Positions 5,351 to 6,530 of a stretch of 6,530 nucleotides of DNA are shown here, in pieces; within the stretch, counting starts at the first letter, position 1, and every line of letters starts with the position of its first letter. The position numbers and the translations under genes were made by a program. The stretch comes from an uncultured Chloroflexota bacterium (GTDB lineage Bacteria > Chloroflexota > Limnocylindria > Limnocylindrales > CSP1-4), in contig CAIXZV010000527.1 in NCBI GenBank assembly GCA_903924005.1, positions 1 to 6,530 on the forward strand. The letters are read 5' to 3'. The notes under the pieces are model-generated. The model did not search any database and had not been told where the DNA came from. It was given only the letters and a program-made list of their open reading frames with translations.

Positions 5351-6530
5351 CTACTTCCCGAGCAGCTCCGGAATGGTGACGAAGCCAAACCCGCGAGCAC
5401 GGAACCCGTCGATCACGCCCTGCAGCAGCTCTGGGGTAAGCGCCGGGCCGACATGGAGTAGGACAATCCCGCCGGGGCCCGAGCGAAGCGCCGCGGCCGT
5501 GCCGGTGGCGACGGTCGTGTCGGCCGTTGTGTCGGCCACGCTGTTGGACCAGAGCACGATGTTGGGATAGCCGTCCGCAGCAACAAGGGCGTCAGCGCTT
5601 GCGCTGTTGTAGCCGTATGGTGGTCGGAAGTAGGGGATCAGGCTGGTGCCGGTGATGCGGTGCCACGCCTTCGCGGTGAGGTCCAACTCTTTCGCTAGCT
5701 GCGACGCGGTCAGATGGCGGATGTCCACGTGGCTGTAGGTGTGATTGCCAACCGGGAAGCCGGCCGCTGCAACCTGCTTCCAGAGCGATGGCGCCCGCGA
5801 CAGGTAGACGCCGTTCACGAAGAATGTGGCGACGACCTTGTTGGCCACGAGGGTGTTGAAGATCTTCCGGAGGGCAGCGGGGCTGTACCCGTCGTCAAAC
5901 GTGAGGGCAACCACGCGGTGGTTCGCTGGGCCGCGATACGAGACGATGGCCCCATCCACCACGGTCGTGGGGATTTGGCTCGGCAGCGCGCTTGGCTCGC
6001 TCGTCTGGTCAGTCGTGCCGGAGTCGATGCCGTGGCCGGGCAAGTTGTTGATATACACCAAGGGGACGGCGTCGTCGCCGAGCGGGATGTCGGCGGAATT
6101 CTCGACGGCAGGACTTGCCGAGGACGTGGGCACCGCCGACCGAAACGGCGCGACGGTGCTTTGCACCACCGGCGTTGCGTGCACCGGGACCGCGTCCACG
6201 GAGGGCGGAACCCCGCCGAGCCCCGAGAAGACAAGCGCCGGAACACCAATCAGCGCCGCGTACTTGACGGTTCGCCGGACGGGCTTGCGCATTGCGCCCA
6301 GGGTGACGTGCGCTTGAGACGCGCCAACACGCTCTGGGGCGGGCTCGCCCTCGACACCGTCGCCCGCGGGTGCAGGTCCAGCGGCATCGTCGTCCGCAGC
6401 TCCGTCCGCAGTATCGGCCACCTGGTAGACGCCGAGCGCCTGACCCGCACTGCGACGCAGTGCGCCAGCGAGGCGCGAGATCCCGGACGGGCCACCGTGG
6501 GTCTGCGCACCATGGGCGCCATCGGCTGCA
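5351..6530 (-). CDS. Membrane-anchored polysaccharide deacetylase (NodB/CE4 domain), start unresolved at the window edge
   Basis: A carbohydrate esterase 4 protein, a metal-dependent deacetylase of N- or O-acetylated polysaccharide such as peptidoglycan, acting outside the membrane. Numbered from GTG 6421 (356 residues to the TAG at 5351): an acidic Ala/Gly/Pro/Asp-rich tail (1-35), MRKPVRRTVK (44-53) then a hydrophobic anchor (54-70), and a Pro/Ser/Thr/Val-rich linker (72-160). The NodB domain (about 165-356) has TFDDG (174-178, Asp176/Asp177), NHTYSH (His227, His231), FRPPYG (265-270), LWSNSVADT (290-298) and IVLLHVG (319-325, His323). The metal and catalytic positions look intact, so it should be active. 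The frame has no stop and no ATG, GTG or TTG between 6422 and the edge, so the gene may begin outside the window. Starts inside are GTG 6421 and ATG 6292, both without a clear ribosome binding site; ATG 6292 would give a classic signal anchor. The gene is convergent with the DUF6812-like gene. Confidence 0.9.
   Translation of the reverse strand, partial: AADGAHGAQTHGGPSGISRLAGALRRSAGQALGVYQVADTADGAADDDAAGPAPAGDGVEGEPAPERVGASQAHVTLGAMRKPVRRTVKYAALIGVPALVFSGLGGVPPSVDAVPVHATPVVQSTVAPFRSAVPTSSASPAVENSADIPLGDDAVPLVYINNLPGHGIDSGTTDQTSEPSALPSQIPTTVVDGAIVSYRGPANHRVVALTFDDGYSPAALRKIFNTLVANKVVATFFVNGVYLSRAPSLWKQVAAAGFPVGNHTYSHVDIRHLTASQLAKELDLTAKAWHRITGTSLIPYFRPPYGYNSASADALVAADGYPNIVLWSNSVADTTADTTVATGTAAALRSGPGGIVLLHVGPALTPELLQGVIDGFRARGFGFVTIPELLGK

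Noticed and set aside
6250..6522. Separate 90-residue minus-strand gene upstream of the deacetylase
   Set aside because: It overlaps the deacetylase frame, is Arg/Ser/Pro-rich as shadow frames are, and lacks a ribosome binding site.
1..6530. CRISPR arrays, tRNA or rRNA genes, insertion sequences, toxin-antitoxin or phage genes
   Set aside because: No regularly spaced repeats, cloverleaf sequences, terminal inverted repeats or matching protein motifs were seen. Nearly the whole window is covered by five ordinary-looking genes.

Overview
The window is a high-GC bacterial chromosomal segment (strong G/C preference at third codon positions) with five protein-coding genes, two of them cut by the window edges. 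I see no rRNA, tRNA, CRISPR array, transposase or prophage gene. The gene set (a luciferase-like flavin oxidoreductase, a pirin, an FAD/Fe-S fused 2-hydroxyacid dehydrogenase, a DUF6812-like protein and an anchored NodB deacetylase) fits a free-living aerobic Actinomycetota- or Chloroflexota-like organism. The phylum cannot be fixed from this sequence alone.

Left part, minus strand (1-1634): a pirin gene and a luciferase-like monooxygenase gene form a two-gene operon. The pirin stop and the oxidoreductase start overlap as ATGA, and the second gene runs off the left edge. Upstream of pirin lies a recognisable promoter (TTGACG, 18 bp, AATAGT). Its -10 sits in the centre of a perfect 17-bp palindrome, TGTGCAACTATTGCACA, which looks like a repressor operator.

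Centre, plus strand (1731-4634): divergent from pirin across a 96-bp gap is a 967-residue fusion of a GlcD-type FAD oxidase, a ferredoxin-like Fe-S module and a C-terminal cysteine-rich CCG region. This is the architecture of Dld-II/YdiJ-type membrane-associated D-2-hydroxyacid dehydrogenases. All three left/centre genes are redox proteins, and they could share control through the gap between them.

Right part: a 208-residue protein (4690-5316, plus) has two diverged copies of a small beta-rich domain resembling DUF6812. The 55-bp gap before it holds a 10/11 inverted repeat whose right arm covers the start codon and part of the ribosome binding site, plus a possible -10 element between the arms. 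Convergent to it, after 34 bp containing a small hairpin, is a polysaccharide deacetylase (minus, stop at 5351). It has a membrane anchor preceded by an acidic N-terminal tail, and its frame stays open to the right edge.

Most of the window is ordinary metabolism. The items most worth a second look are the two regulatory structures (1664-1680 and 4630-4692) and the two-repeat DUF protein. I did not find a convincing new multi-gene system.
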